Under the pieces are notes generated by a model. The model had not been told where the DNA came from, ran no database searches, and saw nothing but the letters and a program-made list of their open reading frames with translations. Positions 57,147 through 64,000 of a stretch of 64,000 bases of DNA are shown here, piece by piece. The stretch is from Alkalihalobacterium elongatum (GTDB taxonomy: Bacteria; Bacillota; Bacilli; Bacillales; Bacillaceae_F). Where the stretch lies: contig NZ_WMKZ01000001.1 in assembly GCF_019024285.1 (NCBI RefSeq), positions 496,001-560,000 on the forward strand, given 5' to 3'. The position numbers and the translations under genes were made by a program. Every line of letters begins with the position of its first letter. Within the stretch, counting starts at the first letter, position 1.

Positions 57147-58286
57147 CTACTTCCCAATCTTATCGATGATATCTTTCATCTCATTCGGTCTTAAAAACTC
57201 AACAGGTGACGCCCCTTTGCCAAACTCAAGCTTGTCCCCTTCTAATAATACATAATAACGACCATTTTGTTTTCCTATATGAACGTTGACACCAAAGTCA
57301 GAAAGAAGTGCTTTAATGCCAATATGGTCCAATTTAAACGATAAGTCTAATTCTGGAATTTGCTCGACAAGATGATAAGACGCTTCCATGACTTGTTCAG
57401 CTGACCACTGCTCTTGGAGTTCCCGTTTTGGCGTTGTCGCCCATACTTCCATCGTTGTATCGAAATCTGTTTGTGGTGCTGGTGATGGCGCTTCAGAAGG
57501 ACTTATAGCTTCCGTTTCTTCGGTTTCTACCGTTTCTTCTTCCTCAGGCTCTGTAATTTTCAGGTTAGGCATAACTCCCGTGTCTTCATAATACTGCTTT
57601 GCCAATGTAATCACTTGATCTTTAACGATTTCAGGCATTGATCGCTCATACTCTACAAACTTTAGAAAGTCCTCAAAATATCGGGAGTGAGATGATTGGT
57701 GAATTTTCAACTCCCATTCTTCGACCATCCCTTCTTCTGGCATAAAAGGGTATTGGATCGATTTCATATTTTTGGTTGTAATCGCCATTTCTACTTGTTG
57801 TATTAAGCTTCTTTCATCCGTAATCGTTGCCACTTTAGGCTCAAAGTCACACTTTAATACGAAGACAAATGGCTCATCAAAATACTTATTCAATTTCGCT
57901 CGCGCTACAATTAACGCTCCGCCCCGGATCGAACTCGTATCCATATAAGACCTAACCAATTGTTCACAACTATGCTGAAATTCGTCCGACGTAGATGCAC
58001 TTCGAATTTTATTAAATTGATTGTAGTTTGGGTTTGATGCTAAATCATAGCCCTCTTCTACAAGAAATCGCCCAATTTTCGTAGGAACTTGTTCGGATTT
58101 AGGATGTCTTTCAACTTTTCGTTTGGAAATCTTCATTAACTCCCCCTCTAAAAAATCACTTAGAGGATGATTAGAGTAAGTTACTTCATCTAATGTTTGA
58201 TAATGTTTATAGCTTTTAGCCCCTTGTTCACCCTGTTCTTCACTATCAATAACAAAAAATGATAAATATTGAATATCAAAATCCAT
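57147..58286 (-). CDS. DUF3900-type protein, 379 residues
   Basis: ATG 58286 is at the right distance from AGGTGAG; an in-frame GTG lies 9 bases upstream. The protein is mostly soluble with an acidic Glu/Thr/Pro linker near residues 250-280 separating two parts. The first part recalls nucleoid-associated NdpA-like folds, but I can claim only the DUF3900-like layout. Conserved hypothetical. Confidence 0.65.
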   Translation of the reverse strand: MDFDIQYLSFFVIDSEEQGEQGAKSYKHYQTLDEVTYSNHPLSDFLEGELMKISKRKVERHPKSEQVPTKIGRFLVEEGYDLASNPNYNQFNKIRSASTSDEFQHSCEQLVRSYMDTSSIRGGALIVARAKLNKYFDEPFVFVLKCDFEPKVATITDERSLIQQVEMAITTKNMKSIQYPFMPEEGMVEEWELKIHQSSHSRYFEDFLKFVEYERSMPEIVKDQVITLAKQYYEDTGVMPNLKITEPEEEETVETEETEAISPSEAPSPAPQTDFDTTMEVWATTPKRELQEQWSAEQVMEASYHLVEQIPELDLSFKLDHIGIKALLSDFGVNVHIGKQNGRYYVLLEGDKLEFGKGASPVEFLRPNEMKDIIDKIGK

Positions 58287-58378
58287 TTTACTCACCTAAT
58301 TTATGTATAGATTGATAACTTTTTAAGTATAGGTATTGAAGACTCTAGCGTCAACCTAATGTTTCAAAAAAACAACTC

Positions 58379-58408
58379 TTGAAAAAACATGACATAAAAT
58401 ACTATAAT
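58379..58408 (+). promoter_or_regulatory. Sigma-A promoter of tRNA-Sec
   Basis: TTGAAA, 18-base spacer, TATAAT, with the mature 5' end 30 bases downstream. Confidence 0.75.
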
Positions 58409-58437
58409 AGTGTTTAGTTGTCCACAATTTTCTATAC

Positions 58438-58534
58438 GGGGCTGGCTGGGGTACTGGTGTCCCCCAAGGTCTTCAAAACCTCTCGAGAGGCACGTGCTGT
58501 CTCTGGTGGGTTCGATTCCCACACAGTCCCGCCA
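58438..58534 (+). tRNA. selC: tRNA-Sec (anticodon UCA)
   Basis: 97 bases including an encoded CCA (58532-58534). The anticodon loop CTTCAAA has UCA at 58473-58475. Features of tRNA-Sec: an 8-base acceptor arm (seven pairs, with an apparent G-A at the eighth), a 5-bp T-stem GTGGG/CCCAC around TTCGATT, and a long variable arm (GAGAGGCAC with GTGCTGTCTC). It stands some 3.3 kb beyond selB, and accessory DNA starts right after it. Confidence 0.95.
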
Positions 58535-58637
58535 ATTGCTTATATATCAAGGGTTTTGAGAGTTTCGATACTTTCAACCACAACCTACATACATGCATAA
58601 AATCGAGCAATGGGTGCCCTAGAGGTGCCCATTCTTT

Positions 58638-59005
58638 TTAGAATGCGTCATCGAACGCTTGAGCAGCACCATCTTGGAGTAATGGGTTTACATGACTATA
58701 CAGGTCAAGTGTAATACTTACTTTCGTATGTCCTAAGCGCTCACTGACCACTTTGGGATGAACGTTGTTTTGAAGCAAAATCGTAGCATGACTGTGGCGT
58801 AAGTCATGAAAACGACTATCCGGTAAACTTGCTTCTTTTACAGCTTTTTTATAGGCTCTTCCTAAATCTCTTACATCCAAATAATTTCCTTTCGTGTTGT
58901 AAAAAACCAGATCATTTGGATTAAATGATGGGCCTAACTCTTTTTTCTTTTTTACAAATTTTTCTTTATGACGTTTTAGAAAATCAATTAGTTCCTTAAA
59001 GAATT
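58638..59005 (-). pseudogene. C-terminal fragment of a phage-type integrase
   Basis: The catalytic half of a tyrosine recombinase: GPSFNPNDLVFYNTKG, then RFHDLRHSHATILLQNNVHPKVVSERLGH and YSHV, with R, H-x-x-R, H and Y residues. The open frame ceases near 59005 and nothing of the N-terminal half is present. It lies about 100 bases from tRNA-Sec, with its 3' end towards the tRNA, as integrase genes often do. Confidence 0.85.
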
Positions 59006-59655
59006 TTTTTCGTTTTCTTTATGAAATGGAACTTATCGAAACGCATCCTATGGCATATTATAAAAATCCCTATTATCAACGCCCCATGAAAAACACTGCA
59101 TTATCCAAAGAAGAATGTCTAAACTTGTTACATGCTGCACTGAAAAGAGACCCTTTCTTCCGGCAAGATTTCGTATTGGTTTGGTTTATGCTTATAACAG
59201 GTTTAAGAAATTCAGAAACAAGACTCATGCCGTTAAAAAATATCGATTTGGAAACAAGAATGGTTATTCTCAACCGAGAACAGAAAGGTGAAGTACGTTC
59301 TACCACAGTTACAACAGCGTTAGCAGCTGAATTGCAACGTTATGTTGGACACCCATACTTTAAATCTTGGGCTAATAGAAACGAAGTTCCAACTCTATTC
59401 TTCTATAAAAACAAACATTTGTCAGCAAAGCAGCTACAAAAAAAAATAAGAGATTTATGTATTGAAGCTGGCTTATCACGTACTGTTACCCCACACGATC
59501 TAAGACGAACTGCTGGATATCTGATGCAAACTAGTGGCATGAACATCGTTGAGATCCAGCACCAACTTGGCCATAAAATACTGTCTACAACATTAAGGTA
59601 TGTTCCGCCACTTGATGAATTGGCAAAAATTTTAATGGATACTGAAATCAATTAG
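58984..59655 (+). pseudogene. N-terminally truncated tyrosine recombinase, different type
   Basis: The frame begins with SSLKNFFRFLYEMELIETHPM, which looks like the end of a core-binding domain, and contains the catalytic domain: TGLRNSET (Arg), PHDLRRTAGYLMQ (HxxR), LGHKILSTTLRYV (His, Tyr). The first ATG is 59026, with no ribosome binding site. It resembles XerC/D or Tn554-type recombinases more than the neighbour fragment. It starts inside the junction with the leftward fragment. Confidence 0.8.
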
Positions 59656-59792
59656 GTACAAATGATTTTTTTGAATCGAAACAATGAATGGGAAGACAAC
59701 TAGCGGAAGTGTCGTAGGAGTATGGAGTGAGAGTGAATACGGGAGGGTTTGGAAGAAAGGTATTACCAGAAAGCTAACCTCAAAATAAAAAA

Positions 59793-59840
59793 ATGACAGG
59801 AGACAGTGAAAAGGAATTATTCGCTGTTTCCTGTCATTTC
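59793..59840. terminator. Inverted repeat after the truncated recombinase
   Basis: AATGACAGGAGACAG and CTGTTTCCTGTCATT pair with one mismatch around an 18-base loop. It may be a terminator or an element end; A-rich sequence precedes it and TCGCCG follows, so it suits leftward transcripts better. Confidence 0.5.
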
Positions 59841-60013
59841 GCCGTTTAATTACACCCTACATGGTTGAATTTGTTTTACAGGAAATTTTTCAATAAAATA
59901 TTAAATAAAGAGTAGGCGCATTCACACTTTTTTATAAAACATAAACACAAAATTCTTTATAACTCGGTAAATAATGGAAAATTATTCTACCTTCCTCATC
60001 AATTCAATTGTAT

Positions 60014-60061
60014 AGTATTAGTTAGAGTATTAGTTAAATTATTAGTTAAAGTATTAGTTAA
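60014..60061. repeat. 12-bp tandem repeat, four copies
   Basis: Units AGTATTAGTTAG, AGTATTAGTTAA, ATTATTAGTTAA and AGTATTAGTTAA are head to tail, followed by a partial AGTATT. Such iterons may bind a protein. Confidence 0.85.
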
Positions 60062-60167
60062 AGTATTTTTTGCTTACGTCATATAATTAAACTAAATAGT
60101 CAAATATTAGATTTACCCAGATAAGGAAAAAATTGGAGATGGCTAATATGAAGGAATATTATTTTGA

Positions 60168-60488
60168 TCAGGGGAAAACGGAACAAGAGAGTAGCCCCAT
60201 ACGTATTGCCAAATTTGAAATTGATGAGTTACTTTTAATTCTTGCAGGGTTAAACATTTTGATAATATCACTTTCGCTTAATTCGTTAATTGCTCTCATT
60301 AAATTTACTCTATAGACTCGGCAAAGTTGCTTTAACAAAAGACTAAATGCCATTGGCTCTCGAACTAATAACTCTGCTTCTACCCATTTTTTATAGTTCC
60401 CTCTACGCCGGATGTACTCTTTCTCATCTATTCTTTTATATAGAAATTCTTCAGCTAATTCAAGTGGACTTTTGAAGTCTTTATCCAT
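60168..60488 (-). CDS. Hypothetical protein, 106 residues
   Basis: ATG 60488 follows AAGGAGGG. Mostly helical; starts KDFKSPLELAEEFLYKRIDEKEYI. No family recognised. Part of the island. Confidence 0.65.
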   Translation of the reverse strand: MDKDFKSPLELAEEFLYKRIDEKEYIRRRGNYKKWVEAELLVREPMAFSLLLKQLCRVYRVNLMRAINELSESDIIKMFNPARIKSNSSISNLAIRMGLLSCSVFP

Positions 60489-60686
60489 ATTTCCCTCCTT
60501 ACTTAGTGACTAAAGTTAAACATAGTGTACTAAAATTAAATTTTGAATTGTTTTGTTCCCTATAAATAGGGAATAACTTTTTACTTGTCTTTAATCTTAG
60601 GTTGTATAACAATTATAAAAGGGATCATTTAGATTTTGTCGCACCAAAAATGTTGTGTAATAGCACCATATATAAGGAGGTAAACA

Positions 60687-60896
60687 ATGAGTAGTTATTT
60701 TCAGACACCACCTGTTGATACAAATTGGAATGATGATTTCGATTTTGTTAAACAAAAATTTTCTTGGATTAATATTGAACTTATTGATACTATCCTTGAA
60801 AGTTTGCAATCTCCTCTAAAAGGGAAAAATTCTACAACTTTAAGTTTCCAAGAATTTAGCGATACCATAAAATTTATAGTATATGTTGTTCGTTAA
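60687..60896 (+). CDS. Small orphan protein, 69 residues
   Basis: ATG 60687 follows TAAGGAGG, a strong site. Acidic N-terminus (DTNWNDDFDFVKQKFSWI). Its 3' end overlaps the leftward 126-residue gene by 57 bases. No family recognised. Confidence 0.55.
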   Translation: MSSYFQTPPVDTNWNDDFDFVKQKFSWINIELIDTILESLQSPLKGKNSTTLSFQEFSDTIKFIVYVVR

Positions 60897-61220
60897 AAAA
60901 AGTTTATTAATAATCTTTTTTGTTTCAGTACAGAAATTTGCTATTGTATCCAATTGATTTCTTATACCGTGAAAACTAGCATCAAATGGTCGGTGATTAT
61001 CTGAATCACTCTTTGGACCTCTTTCTATTAAACTGCTTAGTTCATCTACTGTTTCATACATATACTCTAGTTTTGCTCTTAGAGTTTCTTTTTTCTCCTT
61101 CCTGTCACTTATCCACCTTTGAATTAAAGCACCCAATATAGTTAATAGACCACCGACAATTACACCCATTAAAGGAATCAAATCCTTTATTAGACTTGTA
61201 GTTATTTTTTCTTCCTCCAT
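60840..61220 (-). CDS. Small membrane-anchored protein, 126 residues
   Basis: ATG 61220 follows TTGGAGG. One helix near residues 12-36 (LIPLMGVIVGGLLTILGALIQ) then a charged helical part. The overall build, an N-terminal anchor plus a cytoplasmic coil, is frequent in phage and defence-island accessory proteins. It precedes no operon partner within 350 bases. Confidence 0.65.
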   Translation of the reverse strand: MEEEKITTSLIKDLIPLMGVIVGGLLTILGALIQRWISDRKEKKETLRAKLEYMYETVDELSSLIERGPKSDSDNHRPFDASFHGIRNQLDTIANFCTETKKIINKLFLTNNIYYKFYGIAKFLET

Positions 61221-61576
61221 ATTAATCCTCCAAAGCTCTAATCTATTTTGAGAATACTATAAACTTGGAATTGTTTACTGAGTTAGTTATAAAAAGGTTC
61301 AGTAAATTATGCAGATCCTCTCCGTAGCTTAATTATTTATTTTAATTTAACGCGCGGTAATATTTATAAATTTACGTTCATCGTTGTACTTCTCCTATAC
61401 TTTAAGTATATTCTTTTACAGATTCACCGAATTACTAGTAAGAAAGATGACAAACCCAAAATTGATTGTTTCTAGATGTGTTACTAGTATTGTTTTACTG
61501 CAAAGCAAGTGGATCTGTTGGTTTTTCTTCCAATGAACAATATCCTACCGTTAAACCAATCTTAACCTCACTTTTG
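61221..61576. other. Intergenic stretch before the KAP-like ATPase 3' end
   Basis: No gene or strong hairpin seen. AT-rich. Confidence 0.4.
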
Positions 61577-63292
61577 TTATTGAATTATACCAAATAAATG
61601 GTTTAATCTATGCTGAAGCATCTTATCATTTTTGGTTTCTTCTAAGTCAATAAAAAATGCCAGAAAAGTACCATAATAACCTTCTTGTTCCCAATCTTGG
61701 TTGATGTTTTTAATTAGCCTATTAATTCTGTGACACCAGTTCCAAAGTTCTTCAGTAATCTGCCCTGAAGGGATAGGAAAAAAGTATCGGTTTTCACTCA
61801 GGGATTTTAATATTTTATCCCTAATTGTCTTTTCTTTAAGAGAAATAATTGAATCAGATAAATCTTTTATGTAAGTATATTTGTGGTAAGAACCTTCATA
61901 AAAGCATTTCTCTATACGTTGTAATAATTGGTTATAATATTCGATTTTAAACTCTTCATTTATCAACCTTACTACCTTTAAGGCTTCTTCACTTTCAATA
62001 TGAAAATGCCATAAATTAATTTCATTTTGAAAAGCATTCTTTTCTATATCAATACTTTGTGAAATATTGTTTTTTACGTTAGTAACGATTTCCTCATTAC
62101 TAATCCCAAAATCCACTGATAAAACATCACACCATGCAAAAGAAGTAGATAACCTAGATATAACTTCTTCAATTGATTCATTACCGTTTATATTTTTGAT
62201 ATAATTTCTTGCATGGTCAATAAGTTCAAGTATCTCCTGTTCGGAAGAAAAGAAATTTCTTGGTTTCTCTTCATAGCTATTAATTGAAGTGATTATATTA
62301 ACAATTTTTTCTCTTGAATATGAACCTGTTTCATACCACTTTTTAATATGATGAAAAATATTTTTACTCATCGCATTATCCAGTGAGTTTTTTAAAATAT
62401 AGTTAGTTAAATATTCTATAACTCCACTTTCTCCACTTGTATAATAAGCATTTCTAAAATCGCTCTTAGTTTCTTTAGTATCAAGTAAAATCATTTCACT
62501 TTTGTGTTCGATATTATAGAAAACTGTTGCATAACACATACGGTAGAGATCATTTGTGGTAAATTTTTCAGTAAAGACTTCCTCACCCAGGATATCCACT
62601 ACTTCTTTTATAAAGAGGTTTGTCTTTTCAAAAGTCCTCAAGTTATTAAATTTAAAGTTTTCTGCTAGAACACTTATGACGTTCCATACTTGTTCTTCAA
62701 GGATATTAACAGGTGCATCATCTGCATATTCCTCTATCGTGTAGGTTCGATCGATAGCTTTCTCTTGATACTTTTTAAAAACTTCTTTGTCCTTTTCCTC
62801 CATTTGGTCTTTAGCTGCAATAAGAACCGTTTTTATATTCTCTATTTTAGAAAGGCTATCAATTAAGCCTAATATTTCTTTTATACTAAGGTTATCGTGT
62901 TTCCTTTCTAAATCATCAAAAATAATTATAAATGTTTCTTTCTTTTCTAGTTCTTTATTTAGGGTATTATTTAAATCCTCAATAACTGGCATTGAGAGAG
63001 ATACCCCAGCGAATTGAATGTTTACACTAGTTAATTTTTCCCTTAAAACACTAGAAGCTTTTTTTAATGTACCTTGGGGAGTGTTTTCAATGATACGAAA
63101 ATATATTTCTTGAATTAAACTATCAATATCCTTTTTGCCAAATAATGATACATAACAAGCATTCGAGTATTGATTTTTAAAATCGGTAACATATTTAGTC
63201 TTTCCGATTCCCCAGTTACCATTGATTAATACCCTTTGATAACTGGAGTCTTTTAAATGATTTAGTACAGTAGTTATTTCATTTGCTTTCAT
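61577..63292 (-). CDS. KAP-like P-loop ATPase, candidate defence protein
   Basis: 571 residues. Walker A GNWGIGKTK (about 25-33) and Walker B FIIIFDDLER (121-130) with two Asp, a combination of the KAP/STAND-type NTPases. The region after 210 is helical with no known domain and there is no membrane helix. ATG lies after TTGGTTAAATG-type sequence with weak site; the binding site GGAGG is 8 bases upstream in GGAGGTTGG. Genes of this type are common in prophage and defence islands. Specific function unknown. Confidence 0.8.
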   Translation of the reverse strand: MKANEITTVLNHLKDSSYQRVLINGNWGIGKTKYVTDFKNQYSNACYVSLFGKKDIDSLIQEIYFRIIENTPQGTLKKASSVLREKLTSVNIQFAGVSLSMPVIEDLNNTLNKELEKKETFIIIFDDLERKHDNLSIKEILGLIDSLSKIENIKTVLIAAKDQMEEKDKEVFKKYQEKAIDRTYTIEEYADDAPVNILEEQVWNVISVLAENFKFNNLRTFEKTNLFIKEVVDILGEEVFTEKFTTNDLYRMCYATVFYNIEHKSEMILLDTKETKSDFRNAYYTSGESGVIEYLTNYILKNSLDNAMSKNIFHHIKKWYETGSYSREKIVNIITSINSYEEKPRNFFSSEQEILELIDHARNYIKNINGNESIEEVISRLSTSFAWCDVLSVDFGISNEEIVTNVKNNISQSIDIEKNAFQNEINLWHFHIESEEALKVVRLINEEFKIEYYNQLLQRIEKCFYEGSYHKYTYIKDLSDSIISLKEKTIRDKILKSLSENRYFFPIPSGQITEELWNWCHRINRLIKNINQDWEQEGYYGTFLAFFIDLEETKNDKMLQHRLNHLFGIIQ

Positions 63293-63682
63293 TTAACCAA
63301 CCTCCGAAACTACAGCCATAAGAGTTTAAATTAATGGTAACTAATTCACTTAAATAATAACATAACTTTATTCAATAGAAATAAAAAACAATATGAATAC
63401 ATGGGTTAATCGTCCAATGTAAAATGAAAATGTTATGTGGAGTGATACCAAACTGTCATAGTTGTAAAGATTTAAACTGCACCCTCTTTGAAATTAAACT
63501 GGTTCAATATAATCACAAAAATAATTTTTATTTATTGTGAATTTCAAAGTAAGACCCATACTGCGCAGTATGGGTCAAATACGAAAGACGACCACCCATA
63601 AAAGTGATCGTCCCTAAGATATATAATCATTACCAGTATCGTTGTACTGTGCGGCAAAGATCTTGTTATAAATGATAGTTCT
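63293..63682. other. Intergenic stretch with a palindrome
   Basis: No gene seen. A perfect 24-base palindrome at 63553-63576 (GACCCATACTGC and complement) and a second weaker hairpin (GACGACC.. with ..GATCGTC) follow in 63583-63612; both could end the leftward gene at the right edge. Confidence 0.5.
63553..63576. terminator. Perfect 24-base palindrome
   Basis: GACCCATACTGC followed directly by its complement. Located 3' of the leftward gene at 63683; no marked T-run, so a terminator role is only likely. Confidence 0.45.
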
Positions 63683-63946
63683 TTATTTATCAAGTCTATA
63701 GTACAGTAATTCCATTGAATAACCTTGAAGAGAAATGCCAAGTTCGTTTTCTGTTTTAACCATTTGATGGAAGTGTTCTGGTACTGCATCCTTTCCTCCA
63801 AGGAAAAGCATTTTGTCAAGTTGTTCTTCTTTTAAATAAGTGACCCTTCCAACTTTAAGCAAATTATTTATTAAACCACTATATATATTAATTGCAACTG
63901 CTCTAAAATCTAGTGGAGTAAACACATATTTTTTTCCCAAACCCAT
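63683..63946 (-). pseudogene. Hypothetical protein, probably frameshifted, runs to window edge
   Basis: The frame gives 87 residues (MGLGKKYVFTPLDFRAVAINIYSG...). The only start, ATG 63946, has no good binding site. The sequence upstream, in a different frame, reads as protein (GDALKFIAKKQKTERWVWEK) and meets this one at a run of seven A (63929-63935), so a one-base slip may have split one gene. Not recognised. Confidence 0.4.
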
Positions 63947-64000
63947 CTTTCTGTTTTCTGTTTTTTAGCAATAAATTTTAAAGCATCCCCACGTTCTTCT

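Larger units (their letters stand above)
59656..60167. other. Intergenic stretch with hairpin and tandem repeat
   Basis: No gene seen. It holds a 16-bp inverted repeat at about 59793-59840 (AAATGACAGGAGACAG and near-complement) and a 12-bp tandem repeat at 60014-60061. A 60-codon ATG frame at 60133-60315 is opposed by the better-supported leftward gene. Confidence 0.5.
58535..64000. mobile_element. Probable genomic island next to tRNA-Sec (right end outside window)
   Basis: From the tRNA 3' end the gene content changes: two broken tyrosine recombinases, a tandem repeat, orphan small genes and a KAP-like ATPase. tRNA genes are usual integration sites. No second copy of the tRNA 3' end is seen before the window ends, so the other attachment site, if any, is beyond it. 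Confidence 0.5.

Noticed and set aside
60133-60315. Rightward 60-codon ORF in the island
   Set aside because: It overlaps the leftward 106-residue gene, which has the better ribosome binding site; the frame's C-terminus looks like antisense shadow.
1-64000. CRISPR arrays, rRNA genes, other tRNA genes and intact insertion sequences
   Set aside because: None seen; the only spaced tandem repeat is the 12-bp repeat at 60014-60061, which has no spacers.
58535-64000. Second attachment site duplicated from tRNA-Sec
   Set aside because: No repeat of the tRNA 3' end found in the window.

Overview
The window reads as chromosomal DNA of an AT-rich, Gram-positive, spore-forming member of the Bacillaceae. 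The evidence is a dense set of Bacillus-type genes (ykuI, ykuK, ypeP, ylmA-like, yodPQRST, nadE, citB), spore genes (tlp, sspN, sspO next to citB, sspP, a SpoVK-like AAA protein, a YppG-like coat protein, a DUF1657/DUF421 pair), strong AGGAGG ribosome binding sites and U-tailed terminators. A complete selenocysteine (Sec) system is unusual for the family and points to an anaerobe-leaning lineage such as Anaerobacillus or a relative; that placement is inference.

Layout. 1-5.2 kb: esterase fragment, msrA, SIMPL protein, lipoprotein, HesB-family YneR-like protein, ykuK and small ORFs. 5.4-13.5 kb: lysine 2,3-aminomutase catabolic locus. The regulator kamR and kamA-yokU run rightwards from a sigma-54 promoter; ablB-yodQRST run leftwards and converge on kamA-yokU at a shared terminator. 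13.6-30.2 kb: cheV, Na/Pi cotransporter, ABC ATPase, dipeptidase, Hsp20, giant dynamin-like protein, MFS transporter, ykuI. 30.6-46.4 kb: metA, ypeP, HD and PHP phosphohydrolases, nadE, spore genes, double-AAA ATPase, copper genes copC/copD, membrane proteins. 46.5-50.2 kb: aconitase with sspO and sspP. 50.2-55.1 kb: selA, selW, selD, selB. 58.4 kb: selC (tRNA-Sec). From 58.5 kb to the right edge: an AT-rich accessory segment with two broken integrases, a 12-bp tandem repeat, small orphan genes and a KAP-like P-loop ATPase.

The main discovery is the selenium system. SelA, SelB, SelC and SelD are all present, and four genes carry an in-frame UGA with a hairpin just downstream: selD (Sec18), a SelW-like CxxU protein, a HesB-like protein (G-U-G-G-P) and an IscA-fold protein whose Sec is its only Cys/Sec residue. 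The last three would be cut short, called with wrong starts or missed by ordinary gene finding. The two HesB/IscA-type genes share nearly the same hairpin (7-bp stem, loop TGGAT) at similar distances from the UGA.

The second region of interest is the accessory segment beside tRNA-Sec, where two unrelated tyrosine recombinases, both lacking N-terminal halves, meet head to head, followed by a candidate defence-type ATPase. All calls come from reading the sequence by eye; no database search was run.
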